A stretch of DNA of 64,000 nucleotides from Trematomus loennbergii (Eukaryota; Chordata; Actinopteri; Perciformes; Nototheniidae), in the NCBI GenBank assembly GCA_012861695.1, contig JAAOOA010000033.1, positions 20,251,934-20,315,933 of the forward strand, given 5' to 3'. The notes beneath the pieces were generated by a model. It saw only the letters and a list, made by a program, of their open reading frames with translations. It was not told the DNA's origin and searched no databases. Positions within the stretch are counted from its first letter, which is position 1, and each line of letters begins with the position of its first letter. This document shows positions 47,415-58,147 of the stretch, piece after piece. The translations under genes and the position numbers were made by a program.

Positions 47415-50400
47415 CTTACTACTTTGCTGCCTGGGTGCTAGTGAGTTAAGGGGTAGTTAGTCACCTTCTCCATGGATAATTGCTTCCATTCAATTGTTGC
47501 TAGAGCAGCCTGTGATCATAGAAGCAGAGAAAAAACACACTTATGGCAAAATGGTTTGGCACTAATGAGGGTCTTTCTGAAGTTAGAGAATGTTTTCAAA
47601 GTATACTGAAGAGGTGAAGAGAGCTGCATTCATTTCACAAGTACACCCTCTGTGCTGCTGTTCATTGGCCTATAACCACTGACCACACTGCAGCTGGTAC
47701 TGACAGCCCACATCTGTGTCAGAGTTAGTGATGTTATTGCTGAAGGTTTAAATAAATAGCTATAATTATAGCCTAAATTAAACTGATAACATGCTACTGT
47801 ATACGTCTGGGTTACCATCCCTATATGTAAAACAAATGCAGTAAACGTGTGTTTGTGTGTGTTTGTATGGATAGAGTGTGTCTCTTAAGTAGGACAGTAG
47901 GAATTGATGGCCGACTCTGAAAGCTGACCTACATAGAGGCACAGACAAACTAGTTCCCTCTGCGTTCCCGCTGAGCCCAGTTGCTCTGCAGAAAATGCAG
48001 AGGAAGCAGACATATTGTTTGATAAACATTTTTCTCAAGCATACAATAGATCTATCTGTGGATGCAAAACTTGAGACTACAAGTTAAAAGTAGTATTATG
48101 CATTGTTGCCTTGTATAGTACAATTTAATGAAATTATTTTGGGTTCCATAACCTGTTTTTTTGTTGTTGGAGGTTCTGAAAAATCTTTAATTTAGAAATG
48201 ATATTGATTGACAAGAAAACATGTCTAAAGTAGTGGTTCTGGATACCATACAATGACAGAAGCGAAGTGTGAAGAAAACAACACTGAAATCAAATGACAT
48301 CAATTTCACATTCACACTGTTTCTGTTTAATTGTTCTCTGACCTGATGCTTTATTACATTCTGTTAGTACAAGATCCTTTGTGGCATTTCTTAGTATTCA
48401 GTAATGCGATGTTCTTTAAAATGTCGTTCCAGCTTTTAAAAGCCTCCAAGCTGCTGCTAAACAAACTAAAACGCCATTTAGGGTAATTGTAGCCCAATTT
48501 TAGGCCAGTTGTTCACCACCTGATGCTTGCTCATACAGCCACCCACATACAAAATCATACCCTTCATGGTTTGGTCAAATGGAGCGTTGACATACTGCAC
48601 ACTGGAGTCCAAAGACAGATTAACGTTGATAAAGTCCCATGGGGGCTATTGCATTTGCACACCTACACAACGGGTTTTTTTCTTTTAAGCAACACAATAT
48701 ATTTGTTCTCAACATACCAAACCTGTCTCATTTCCATTAAGAAGAGTTCTTTTTCAAACCACATTGGTTGAGTATCACTGCATTAGTGTTGATGCACAGC
48801 TAGCAGAGGCTTATTTGATTAATATTAACACTTCAAAGGCCTCAGTAGATGAGTCAGACACTTAGTACATCGTCAATAAAAGGCTCAAAGCAGTGTTGAT
48901 TAGCATTATAAATGTGGCCTTAATCCATGCTATGTATCGTTACTATAGTTACCAGTAGTAATAGTTTGTTTTATTTATCTTGTGGATTTATTTGCTTCCA
49001 ATCCATGGTACATGATGATTCTTCTGGTTCCAATTAGGCCAATGTCAATACATGTATTAGTTGTAACACCTTTGTCAGTCTTGTGCTAACTGTCTCAAGT
49101 GCTGATCATTTTGAATCTATTTTCTATGACCAAGTCCACATAAGTAGCAAATACCTAATTGTTATAAGTGATGGGTATTGTCATAACTGTATTGACTATT
49201 GATTTTGGGTCCAATTGGTATAATATTTGAGCAAGGAAAGAAACAAATATGTTGGAAGGAAAAGAAAAACAAGCCCATCTGTGCATGGCTTACCTTTTAT
49301 GTCATTACCTCGGCTTTGCACATTAAAGGGTTTGCCACATACAGTACACACATGTGTATTGGCAAGCATCTTTCATATCAAAGTAAAAACCATTTCAAAT
49401 TCTCAACCTTGAAAGCCAAGCATACCCCTGGACACTACATTACAAGAAAGAGAAATGCATCAGGAGAAACCAAACAGAATATATTTATGTTGTGATCTCG
49501 CAGCTAAACAAACAACATGCAAAGTCTTATCTTCTGAATGTTGCTCCTGGCTCACTTCAGTGATTCATTTCACTCATGCATCAAAGCAGTCCCATTGATA
49601 TGTTTGTCTCGCTATCCCTATATGTGCTTTTCAGTGAATATGACCATATCAATTGTCTATTTACCGAGAACATGTTGGATAGAGAAGCTCATTCTTACAG
49701 TAGACTCCCAAATCCTCTTCTTCGTGTGGGGGTGACATGAAAAGAGACTTCTCTACATGATGTTACAAATGCATAATCTATAAGTTCATTCTGTATTTTA
49801 ATTACTGAATAATTAAACCAAATAGATGACAATTAAATGCCATTAAATATGTCTTATCATTAAAACATGAAAATGAAACTGACTGGTAATAAAAGATTAT
49901 GACTACATTTTTACTACCCATTCCATCAACATGACGTGAAACCAAAAAGACTTATCATTAAGTTGTATATGACTGTTTAAGACATTACTAAGACATCAGA
50001 AGATATTCTTACATGGACCAAACCAAAATGCATAAAAAAATGTTCTTCTAAATGCAATGAGGACGCAAACAGCACTTCTCTCAGGATTGAAGCTCTCAGC
50101 TGACACATGTCTGTGAACGCAGGAGACTCCTTCATTCAATGCCTTCCATTTTTGCTATTTCATTTTTATTTTATGTCCAACAATTATTAAAAGTATTTTG
50201 ATAACAACAGTTTTTCACAAACGGAATTTGAAATGAATTTCATAGATTTTTAAAGCGTTGTTTGCTGTTAACTGTCAACTTTCTAAAAAGTATTAGTAAG
50301 CATTTTCCCAAACGAGTCCTTCTTCTTCTCCTGTTTCCTCCACCGTGCTCTGCTTGTTAGCAGGTTCATGCCTTTAACTGTATTAAACAGGGGATTAGCG

Positions 50401-51162
50401 CCCGGGGCTCTGGGTCTCTAGTAATAGCAGACGGAAACACTGATCAAAGGCCTCTAACTGTGCCGTGGGTGTTGGGGCTGCCTCTGTCTGCTCCTCTGCA
50501 TTACAAGGAGAGGAGGCTCAGAGGCGAGGGGGCCCACAGGCGGACAGACAGGCAGGAGCGTTCTGTAGACTCGCTCCTGAACGGACAGATGAAGGTTGGA
50601 CCACACATAATGAGGGCAGGAGAGCCAGTTCAGAAGGGGAGGTGTGCTGTAATTGCTGCAGGTGTGTTGCACTGATGACCTAGCAGCGGAGCATATTCTT
50701 GTTTTGATATGTGCAATGCCTATCAGGAGGTGGGGGGGGACTAGGCTCTCTTCCTGCTGTGTCCCAGAGGACATGTCTGACACTTCTCCAGGTAGCCCCA
50801 CTTCCTCTCTCTGTGTTGACGGGGTCCAAAAGTCAAAACCGCTCTTCTCATTTTAATTAGGAGCAAACCACTACCCAGCCCCTATTGTTAAGGCATTACA
50901 TACATAAGAGGCTGCAGGAACACAACATATAAGTGCAGACCTCTGCCAAGGCCATAGGCTGTCTGTAAATGTTAACAAAAGTGGAAAATAATATGTTTTT
51001 CTATAATCCTTTTGACAGACAAACAAACAAACAAACCAGCCAGAAAACATAACCTTGTAGTCCGAGGTAATAATGTATTACAGTATATTGTATATACTGG
51101 GATTTATGGGATATTTTGTATCATAGTTTGTGATCTTTTGCTGAATTGGTCTGGATAATGAA
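47415..51162. other. Intronic stretch, nothing firm
   Basis: It is mostly AT-rich intron. A hAT-like pair of ends at 48234 and 48780 was rejected for lack of a target duplication. The segment 50390-50830 is GC-richer and unique-looking. No exon was recognised. Confidence 0.45.
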
Positions 51163-51587
51163 CAGTGGAGGAAAAAGTACTCAGCTTTGTTACTTAAGGA
51201 AAATAAGCAATACTACATTTAAGAGTTCTTTGTTACAAGTACCACAAGTAAAAGTATTCCTGATGCATAGTGGCCCTTTTCAGAATAGTATATTGAGTTA
51301 CTGGCTTACTATTATGATTATTGATTTGTTTTCATCACAACTGCTAAATGTAGGGTGAATTTGAATAATTGTATAATACTGCCGCTGGATATCTCAACCT
51401 ATAAGTATATGTCAAATTGTATTTATTAAATGATTAAGATGTTATATTACCTAATAATCTAAACCTAAAAAGGACTACCAAAAGCTGTTAAAGAAATGTT
51501 GTGGAGTAAAAAGTACAATATTGGCTTCCTAAATGTAGTGGAGTAGAAATGTCTTGAGTTAATGCGCTTTGTTACCATCCACCACTG
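51163..51587 (+). mobile_element. hAT MITE, CAGTGGTGGAAGAAGTA family, copy 1
   Basis: It starts CAGTGGAGGAAAAAGTACTC and ends ccatccaccactg. Inside are the family blocks ttacaagtaccacaagtaaa, gtggcccttttcagaatag and gtggagtaaaaagtacaata. The flanks ataatgaa and atgttgaa agree at six of eight bases, a decayed 8-bp target duplication. This is a very common MITE in spiny-rayed fish, which is one basis for the organism call. Confidence 0.85.
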
Positions 51588-52784
51588 ATGTTGAATAGAC
51601 GTGTGTGTGCACACATATTATGGTCTATATGCAACATGTACCCTTAGCAGTTTCTGAAAGCAATATGTACAAACATAACTGGGATGAATCCGAATCACAC
51701 TGACCTAGAAAGGTGTGGATAATAAGGCTCTAGGTGTGTGCTTAGTATATCACCAATAATACATGTGCTTTACATCCGCTCCCATGTACTTATCGCAGTA
51801 TATTTAGCTGCAGTCATTAGGGAGTGGGGGAGGCCTGATACCTGCAGCAGCGGAAAATGATTCCTCTCACACACCTTGTGTTCATGCTCTCACAAGATCT
51901 GTACAACACTACTGATATAATACTCCTCCGAAAATGACTTATTCTACCTCATTTATTTCAGACGAAAACAGTAGTTATGACAATGTAACCAAACAATGGT
52001 GTGTTTTTATTTATGTATACTGTCTTATTTTCAAGGATCATTTGTCATTCTGCACCACAGTGTTGCACACTAAAACGCAGGTGTAATCTTGTCCATTTAT
52101 GATATTCAAGAAAAACAATACAAAACAAAAACACTTTTTGAATCTCTGCAAATGGTATGGACATCAGAGAAACCCCCCCACCGGAGTCCTCCACCCTTTA
52201 AGGGTTAAAACATAAAAAAGCCTGTAAAGTTTCAAACTTATTTAAAGCTGCAATGCCACTTTTTAAGTCAAAGTCAACTTTGCTGCATCAATTTCCAAGT
52301 CCTTGCATTATCTTTGTCTGGCAGATCAGCCTTTTTCTACTGTGGGAGGGGCTGGGCTTGTATGGGGGAGTTATGGGGGGGGGGTGTTGAAATGCATTTA
52401 AGCAACAGCGGCAGAGAAACCTGGAATGAGTGTGAAATAAAGAGCGAGTATGATGAAGGTGGTAAAGGGCCGTGAAAGTAGGCTCCCTGCCGATTGTGTG
52501 CAGCGATGAGATGAGGCCAAGCCCGGCTCTGGCTAATAAGTGTGAGCAAGTGCAGCCAAGAGGACCCCAGCCAGAAGCCACACAACACCTATTATCCCCC
52601 TTCCCACGTATCAAAAATCCATGTGTTTCCATTTACACGGTATTGTTTAAGCTGTGTGTGGGAAGCTTTGTGAATGCAGGCGTGTTGACACCTCTCTCCG
52701 TGAGTCTGATAGTCTTTAATAGCCTCGTTGAGGTCAGCCTCCCTGCCATGTGAGAGTAGTTTGAAGAGAAGGTATACATGAAGG
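51588..52784. other. Intronic stretch, nothing recognised
   Basis: A poly-G run lies at 52375-52383. No exon, RNA gene or repeat boundary was seen. Confidence 0.5.
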
Positions 52785-53724
52785 CAGTGGTGCAGAGTAA
52801 ATATTCTCAAGGTACATGTCATTTACTTGAGTATTTTCATTTTATGCTACTTTCAGTATAGTTCCGAAAAAATCCGGAACTAGAACTTAGTTCATGAGAA
52901 CCTTTTCACCCCTTTTCAGTCCCTGCTAGAGAGCAGGTACTTTCATGGGAGAAAAAGGTTCCCATTTCTGATTGTCTGGGCGGATTGCAAACCACGCCCC
53001 GTAAAACTCCCAAAAAGTTTTGTGAAGCCGACATTTTATTATCCTCGCATTAGCATTATTAGCATTAGCATTAGCCCAGCGCACAAACACAGAGAGACTA
53101 ACTTATGGCAACACTAAAGAAAACATGGGAGCGGTGGAGATGAGGAGGTGTCGGCGTTCTGGCGATTTACTCGGAAGTCCCCGACTCCGGGACTTCCGGC
53201 CGGGGACTTCGGGTGGCAGTATACGCCGTGAAGTTGTTTGCGGCCTGCCAGTAAACCCAAAGCAGAAGAAGAAGAAGTGACGTCAGCGGCTTCATTTGAC
53301 TAATCCTCCCTCAGGGACTTATTCCGGTGTGAACGCGATCTGCTCTTTAGTTCATCAGAACTAAAGAGTTCTGATGAATTAAGTACGCAAAGTACTTGGT
53401 GTGAAAGCGCCTAATGAAATCCACGAATACACTTGTACTATGATGGATGGAGATATCTGGCAGTATAAACAGTTATCAATGTTTTTCTCATCCTTGAACA
53501 GCTGCAAAATTAAAATGATAGACACATGAATGCATAACTAATTATATTCCAGTGATATCATATATATTACTTGAAAGACATGGCTACTTTGAATAATGAG
53601 TACTTAGATTTGGTATTTAAGTATATTTTGCTGCTTATATGCAGGACTGTTACTTGTAACAGAGTATTTTACACTGCCGTATGTTTACTTTTACTAAAGT
53701 ATGGGAGTTCTTCTTCCACCACTG
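52785..53724. mobile_element. hAT MITE, CAGTGGTGGAAGAAGTA family, copy 2, interrupted
   Basis: It starts CAGTGGTGCAGAGTAAAT and ends cttcttccaccactg. The interior halves (ttacttgagtattttcattt on the left; gttacttgtaacagagtatt and ttacttttactaaagta on the right) are the same family as 51163, in opposite orientation. About 550 bp of unrelated sequence splits it. The flanks do not give a clear 8-bp duplication. Confidence 0.75.
52857..53412. mobile_element. Unclassified element inserted in the hAT MITE
   Basis: The right end reads cttggtgtgaaagcgccta, and a complementary start (GGCGCTTTCACACC) is usual for a group of fish MITEs. The left end (tagttccgaaaaaatccgg) is not its complement, so one end may be deleted or I have misplaced it. 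Inside are a TTAGCA repeat (53048-53074) and a 12-bp hairpin TTCATCAGAACT with 4-nt loop (about 53354-53381). Confidence 0.5.
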
Positions 53725-53781
53725 CAAAAGGAGGATGGGAGAGAGGAGGGCTTCTCTTGGCTACTTTATGGACTGTAATTG

Positions 53782-53982
53782 TCTGAAAAAAGTGAAACGT
53801 TGACTTAAATGAAATGCGTTACGTCAACAGATTTCACATAACTGTATTAGGGTATTTGAAAGCTTAAATACAAAAATATTAAGTTCAACTTAGGTTAATT
53901 GATAGCAATAACATTATTACAATGATGTGATATCTGTTGACATGATACATTTAATTCAAGTCAAAGTTTCAGGTTTTCAGTG
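53782..53982. mobile_element. Palindromic MITE, copy B
   Basis: It shares acagatttcacataactgta with the copy at 31606 (one base different) and the same outer sequence (GTCTGAAAAAAGTGAAAC on the left; complemented right end CACTGAAAACCTGAAAC). The two halves are complementary, so the transcript can fold. It is shorter and more diverged than copy A. Confidence 0.72.
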
Positions 53983-56775
53983 AGGTCTCTAAAATAAGAG
54001 CAATAAGAGTGCGGTGTAATGGCAGGGCAACAAGGTCAACCAAGAAGGCGGTGCTGAGCCAATGAGGGAGAATTATTCGTTGTTGTCGTTTTGTTGTGTA
54101 TGTGTACAGTAAAAACTCCAATAGTAGCCTACACTACGGCAAACCTGCCCATTTAAACAGACCCAGTGACAGGTATAGGCCCTGCTGGGGGAGCAGTGGT
54201 GCTGTGGCCCTGACCTGTTGGATATAATGGTGCAGGGAAAATGTCCTGTCAGTTGATAGAGGAGCTGCCTGTAGCAGGAAGGAGTGTGGCGACAGGGGCC
54301 ATGTGTGTTAACCTCTTTCCTTGTCACTTTTTCTGTCTTTCTCCCCACGTCTCCCTCTCCTTCCATCTCCACCTTTTTCTCTTTCCCTTTTCCACCATCA
54401 CCCCCCCACAAGACTCCCCTCCTTCTACCTACACTCCTCCGTGACAAATTACTCCTGGCGGTTGATTTGTTGGTTGTCAAAAGTGCTCCTCGCGCTGGCA
54501 TGAAGGTGGGGTGAGACGGAGAAGAGAGTGCAGCCCCCCTTTCCCTTCCTCCTCTCTTCTGCCTGTCGTCATCACCGGTCCCTTGTCTCCCCCCTGGCCT
54601 CACACATGTGTCGCCTCAGCTCGGTGTTGAGGCGTCTCAGTGGAAATTGATATTCTGTCTCATAAGATCTCATTAGACTCGATGTTGTCCGTGTTTAATC
54701 GGCTCACACATTAGGCTTCCAACCCTTTTTTGACAAGGCTGCTTTGATATGTTCTAGCTGTGTCAAAATATTTTGTTATTTATGGAGGAGGAGCTGGAGG
54801 AGGAGCAGAAAAGAAGAAGAAAAAACAGCAAGAGATACACTTTATGCCAAAACTATGGATGCATGTTTGTGAAAGGTTGACTAGCAGCAGCAAAGACATC
54901 TGTATTTTTCTGGTTTATCTGATGAATTTATAGAACAAGCTGCTTATGTGTCACAGTACACTTAATTTAGTGCTTCTGCTTGAGCGTGAATATGAAGACA
55001 CTTAATGTTCTGAGTGTTTACCAATCAGCATGCACGCAGTAGGGCTCGGTAATGTGGATGGACCATATGGTAGAGTGTGATGTATGTTTGGGACTTCTAT
55101 ATGGGAATCAGCCCACAAAGATTAACTAGAAATTACTTGCACAGATGCACTTAGCTCAGAATATAAACTCATATTTGTACATAGATTATAAGTAAATCAC
55201 AACAAAGAAACAAGAAAAATGTAAATAAGAATAAATTAAAAAAATCAAAAGAATATAATTATATATACATATAAAATAAATACATAAATAAATAAATCTC
55301 ATGATCATTATGGCAGATTTAATCGTGAAAATTGTTGGTATTGTTTTATTGCCTAACCCTATCATTCATCCAACTAAATGAATGTCATTACACATTTTAG
55401 CTGATTGACAGAAAATAAATGGCAGACACTTTTGAAAAATTACTCAAATGAGTAAAATAAATAAAAACCCAGCATGCTTTGGTTCAGCTTGTGACATATT
55501 TTTCTTCTGTTTTACATAAACTCAATGTCCTCGGGGTTTGATCTGTTGGTCGGACAAACACGACATTTGAAGCCTTCCCCTTGGACCCTGGAAACTGTGA
55601 CGGGCATGTTTCACCATATCCTGGCATTTGATAGAGCAAACAATTGATCGATGAAATGAGAAAATAATCTGCAGATTGATCGAAAATGGAAACAATCGTG
55701 ACTGTGACGGCTGACAAATCTCTTGTTTGTTTTCCCTGGTACACACGATGCTAACATGAGCTCATGTGCAGGATACTCGTGTCTGAGTAGCTTTCCCTCC
55801 AGTCTTTGACCTTGAGATGTGTCCTATAGTGGAGGAAGACACATGGAGTTGTATTAAATTGTATGAACAGGAAATCCTCATTGTTGTTGAGCTCATTGAA
55901 CAAATAATATTTGAACTGCTGTCTCCTTCTAGTGTATCAGTACCTTTTTGCGTTCAGTAGTTGACTATATTCACTGTATGAGTGGTGTTCCATGACAGTA
56001 AAGTGATGGTGGAGCTTGTGTTAGTAAGACGGCTCGTTTCTCTGCAGTCAGTGACGGTGCTTTAAGCTCAATCTGAGGTGATTTCATTCACCGTGGTGTG
56101 TTTGCCATTTTGAAAAGAAACTCATCTCCTTTCAGTCCCACTTGCGGTTTTATTCACTAACTGTTCCTCTTTTGTGCGGTTTCCTCTTTTGCAAAAGTAA
56201 TGGAATATCAGTTTTCCTTTCAACCCCATCTATACAGAAGCTAGATTGCTTTGTGCATCACCATCAAAACACAAGAGGGAGCATTGCAATCCACTTGTGT
56301 TCAAAAGTCTGAAACCATCTTGTCTCTCTGTCTTTGTGTTAAAAGAGGGGTTAAGCTTTTATCCCATAAATATGGCATGAAAATCCCACTGTCAACGACG
56401 CATTCATTCTAAGGCCTGCATTAACATAAAAACGAGGGCTTGTTATACAGTCAGATTTCAATAAAAAGAACACAAAATGCTTTTAATGAAATTCAGATGC
56501 TGGGCCCGAGCTCTCTGAATCTCATTAAATGAGCTTTGTGCTGTTTTTCCATCTTCTCTTTGTAGAGGAGGTCCCCGAGTGCCCTTAATAATGTGGCAGA
56601 TTTCATCATATTCCTGATTTAAAGAGGACAATGTCTGTCTTGTTCACTTGTTCCTGTTCTCTCCAAGCCCGAGCCAATCTCTGCAGATGTACTCGCATAG
56701 TTTCTGGATTCCATCTTGTGGTGCATTCTTTCTTTTTAGCTCCTGAAGTTGTGTTAAGTCTCTCCTTTAAACCAT
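53983..56775. other. Intronic stretch before the second Musashi exon
   Basis: A strand-biased C/T tract lies at 54310-54430 and an A-rich stretch at 55190-55290. The segment 56440-56620, within 400 bp of the exon, is unique-looking with ctcattaaatgagctttgtg and cccttaataatgtggcagat, a possible conserved intronic element. No exon was recognised. Confidence 0.45.
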
Positions 56776-56804
56776 TCTCTTCCTCTCCGTCTCTGTTTCC
56801 CTAG

Positions 56805-56887
56805 GATTTGGCTTCATAACCTTCGAGGGTGAAGACATCGTAGAGAAAGTCTGTGAAATTCATTTCCATGAAATCAATAACAAAATG
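56805..56887 (+). CDS. msi1: Musashi RNA-binding protein, RRM2 exon (second of two in window)
   Basis: This 83-bp exon completes the split glycine codon and encodes 27 further residues. They start [15 protein letters not shown] and end [16 protein letters not shown] is the RNP1 core (RNA-contacting aromatic residues) of RRM2, and the HFHEINNKM end is hallmark Musashi sequence. The exon joins in phase with the exon at 13000-13048 and ends in phase 0 at an ATG codon. A long pyrimidine tract (about 56776-56802) and ctag form the acceptor, and gtaagt at 56888 is the donor. EDIVEK favours Musashi-1; Musashi-2 usually reads EDVVEK. Two residues look unusual for the family: Ile in GFGFI, where Val is usual, and Gly in FEGED, where Ser or Asn is usual. 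Both are conservative enough for a working RRM. The following exon (VECKKAQPKEVM in relatives) was not found before 64000. Confidence 0.94.
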
Positions 56888-57169
56888 GTAAGTCCACTCA
56901 TTTTTTCTTATTTAATTTTTTCAATTCCAGCTGGGTTTTTGAAGGATTAATATTTGATTTCTTCTTTCCACTAGTATTAATAGCGAAGTAGGCGTGTGTG
57001 TGTGTTCATGTTCATATGCACAGACGGACACACACACACGCTGTGGGTCTCAGGGATGGGAACGCAGTGGTGTGTACTGCCCACAAACCGTGAAATTGTG
57101 TGGCTGAGTTCTGCCTGTCAGGCTGAGGGACGGGAGAGTGGAGCTTGTCCCTCTCTCTGAATCCCTGAC

Positions 57170-57280
<111 letters not shown>

Positions 57281-57404
57281 GAGGAGTTCAGGGATGCAAC
57301 AGGGAAGCGACTTGCAGAGTTCATTAGTCAGGGATTAACACCTTCCAAAGTGTCCCAGTGATGCTTGTTTTATTTACCCCAGCAATATGGTCATCTCTGA
57401 GCCA

Positions 57405-58147
57405 AGGCTGGGCAATATCGATATTATGTCTATATTGTGATATACTGTAAGACGATATCATCTTAGATTTTAAATGTTGTCATATCATAAGTATTGTTTT
57501 TCTCCTGAATTATTAGGCAGTGAAGTGATGTAATATTGCTGATTTTATCCGACTTTCAGCTTTTCTATTATTTACCTGTTCAGTCAATATATCCACATTA
57601 CTGATACCTACTGATGCTTTTTGGGTTGGGAGGGTCTTTCCCTTTCCTGTAGTGTGTTATCCACGTTTTTGTCCATTCAAATGGTCTGCAAAGGCTGGAA
57701 TCCCAAAGTTCCCTCCAGAGGGAGTTTCTCTCCTACACACTCCCTCCTTTATTTACTTCCGTGACAGTGACATCACTATGTAACACTTGTGCTTCTATTG
57801 AATAGCGCTCCAACACATTGTACGATATAGATTAAGGGGGCGGGACATATCTAAGCGATTGACCAATCACAGCAGAGCAGGCCAGCTAACAATCACAGCA
57901 GACTGGACAGAGGGTGAAAAGAGGTGCTGCAGCACAGGCAGTATAAGAAAAATGAAGAGCCTTTTGAACATTAAAGCATGGAGACATGTCACAGAGAGAC
58001 ACTACATACTGATATGAACCTGAAAAAGGAACAGAATAGGCCTCTTTAAGTAAAAGCACCAACATCCATCCCTACAATATCATCACAATATTGATATAAT
58101 GGTTAAGACAATTGTGATATTTGATTTTCTCCATATCTCCCAGCTCT
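57405..58147. mobile_element. MITE with GCTGGGCAATAT ends, interrupted
   Basis: The left end aggctgggcaatatcgatat and complemented right end AGAGCTGGGAGATATGGAG are the inverted ends of a very common fish MITE. The interior blocks gtaagacgatatcatcttag and aagcaccaacatccatccct are family sequence. A TTAA-type MITE (57620-58049) splits it. The superfamily is not determined here. Confidence 0.75.
57620..58049 (+). mobile_element. TTAA-type MITE, copy 3, nested
   Basis: It shares ccctccagagggagtttctc, attgaccaatcacagcaga, aaaagaggtgctgcagcac and ttttgaacattaaagcatgg with copy 1. It ends at TTAA (58046-58049) after aataggcctc. The left end is decayed and its position is approximate. It has the same orientation as the other two copies. 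Confidence 0.78.

Noticed and set aside
48234..48780. hAT-like ends (AGTGGTTCT and complement of AGTGATACT)
   Set aside because: The inverted match is short and imperfect, and the flanks gtctaaag and cattagtg give no target duplication.
54073..54603. 176-codon open frame on the minus strand
   Set aside because: It is the complement of a C/T-biased tract, Arg/Gly/Glu-rich without recognisable motifs, inside the Musashi intron.
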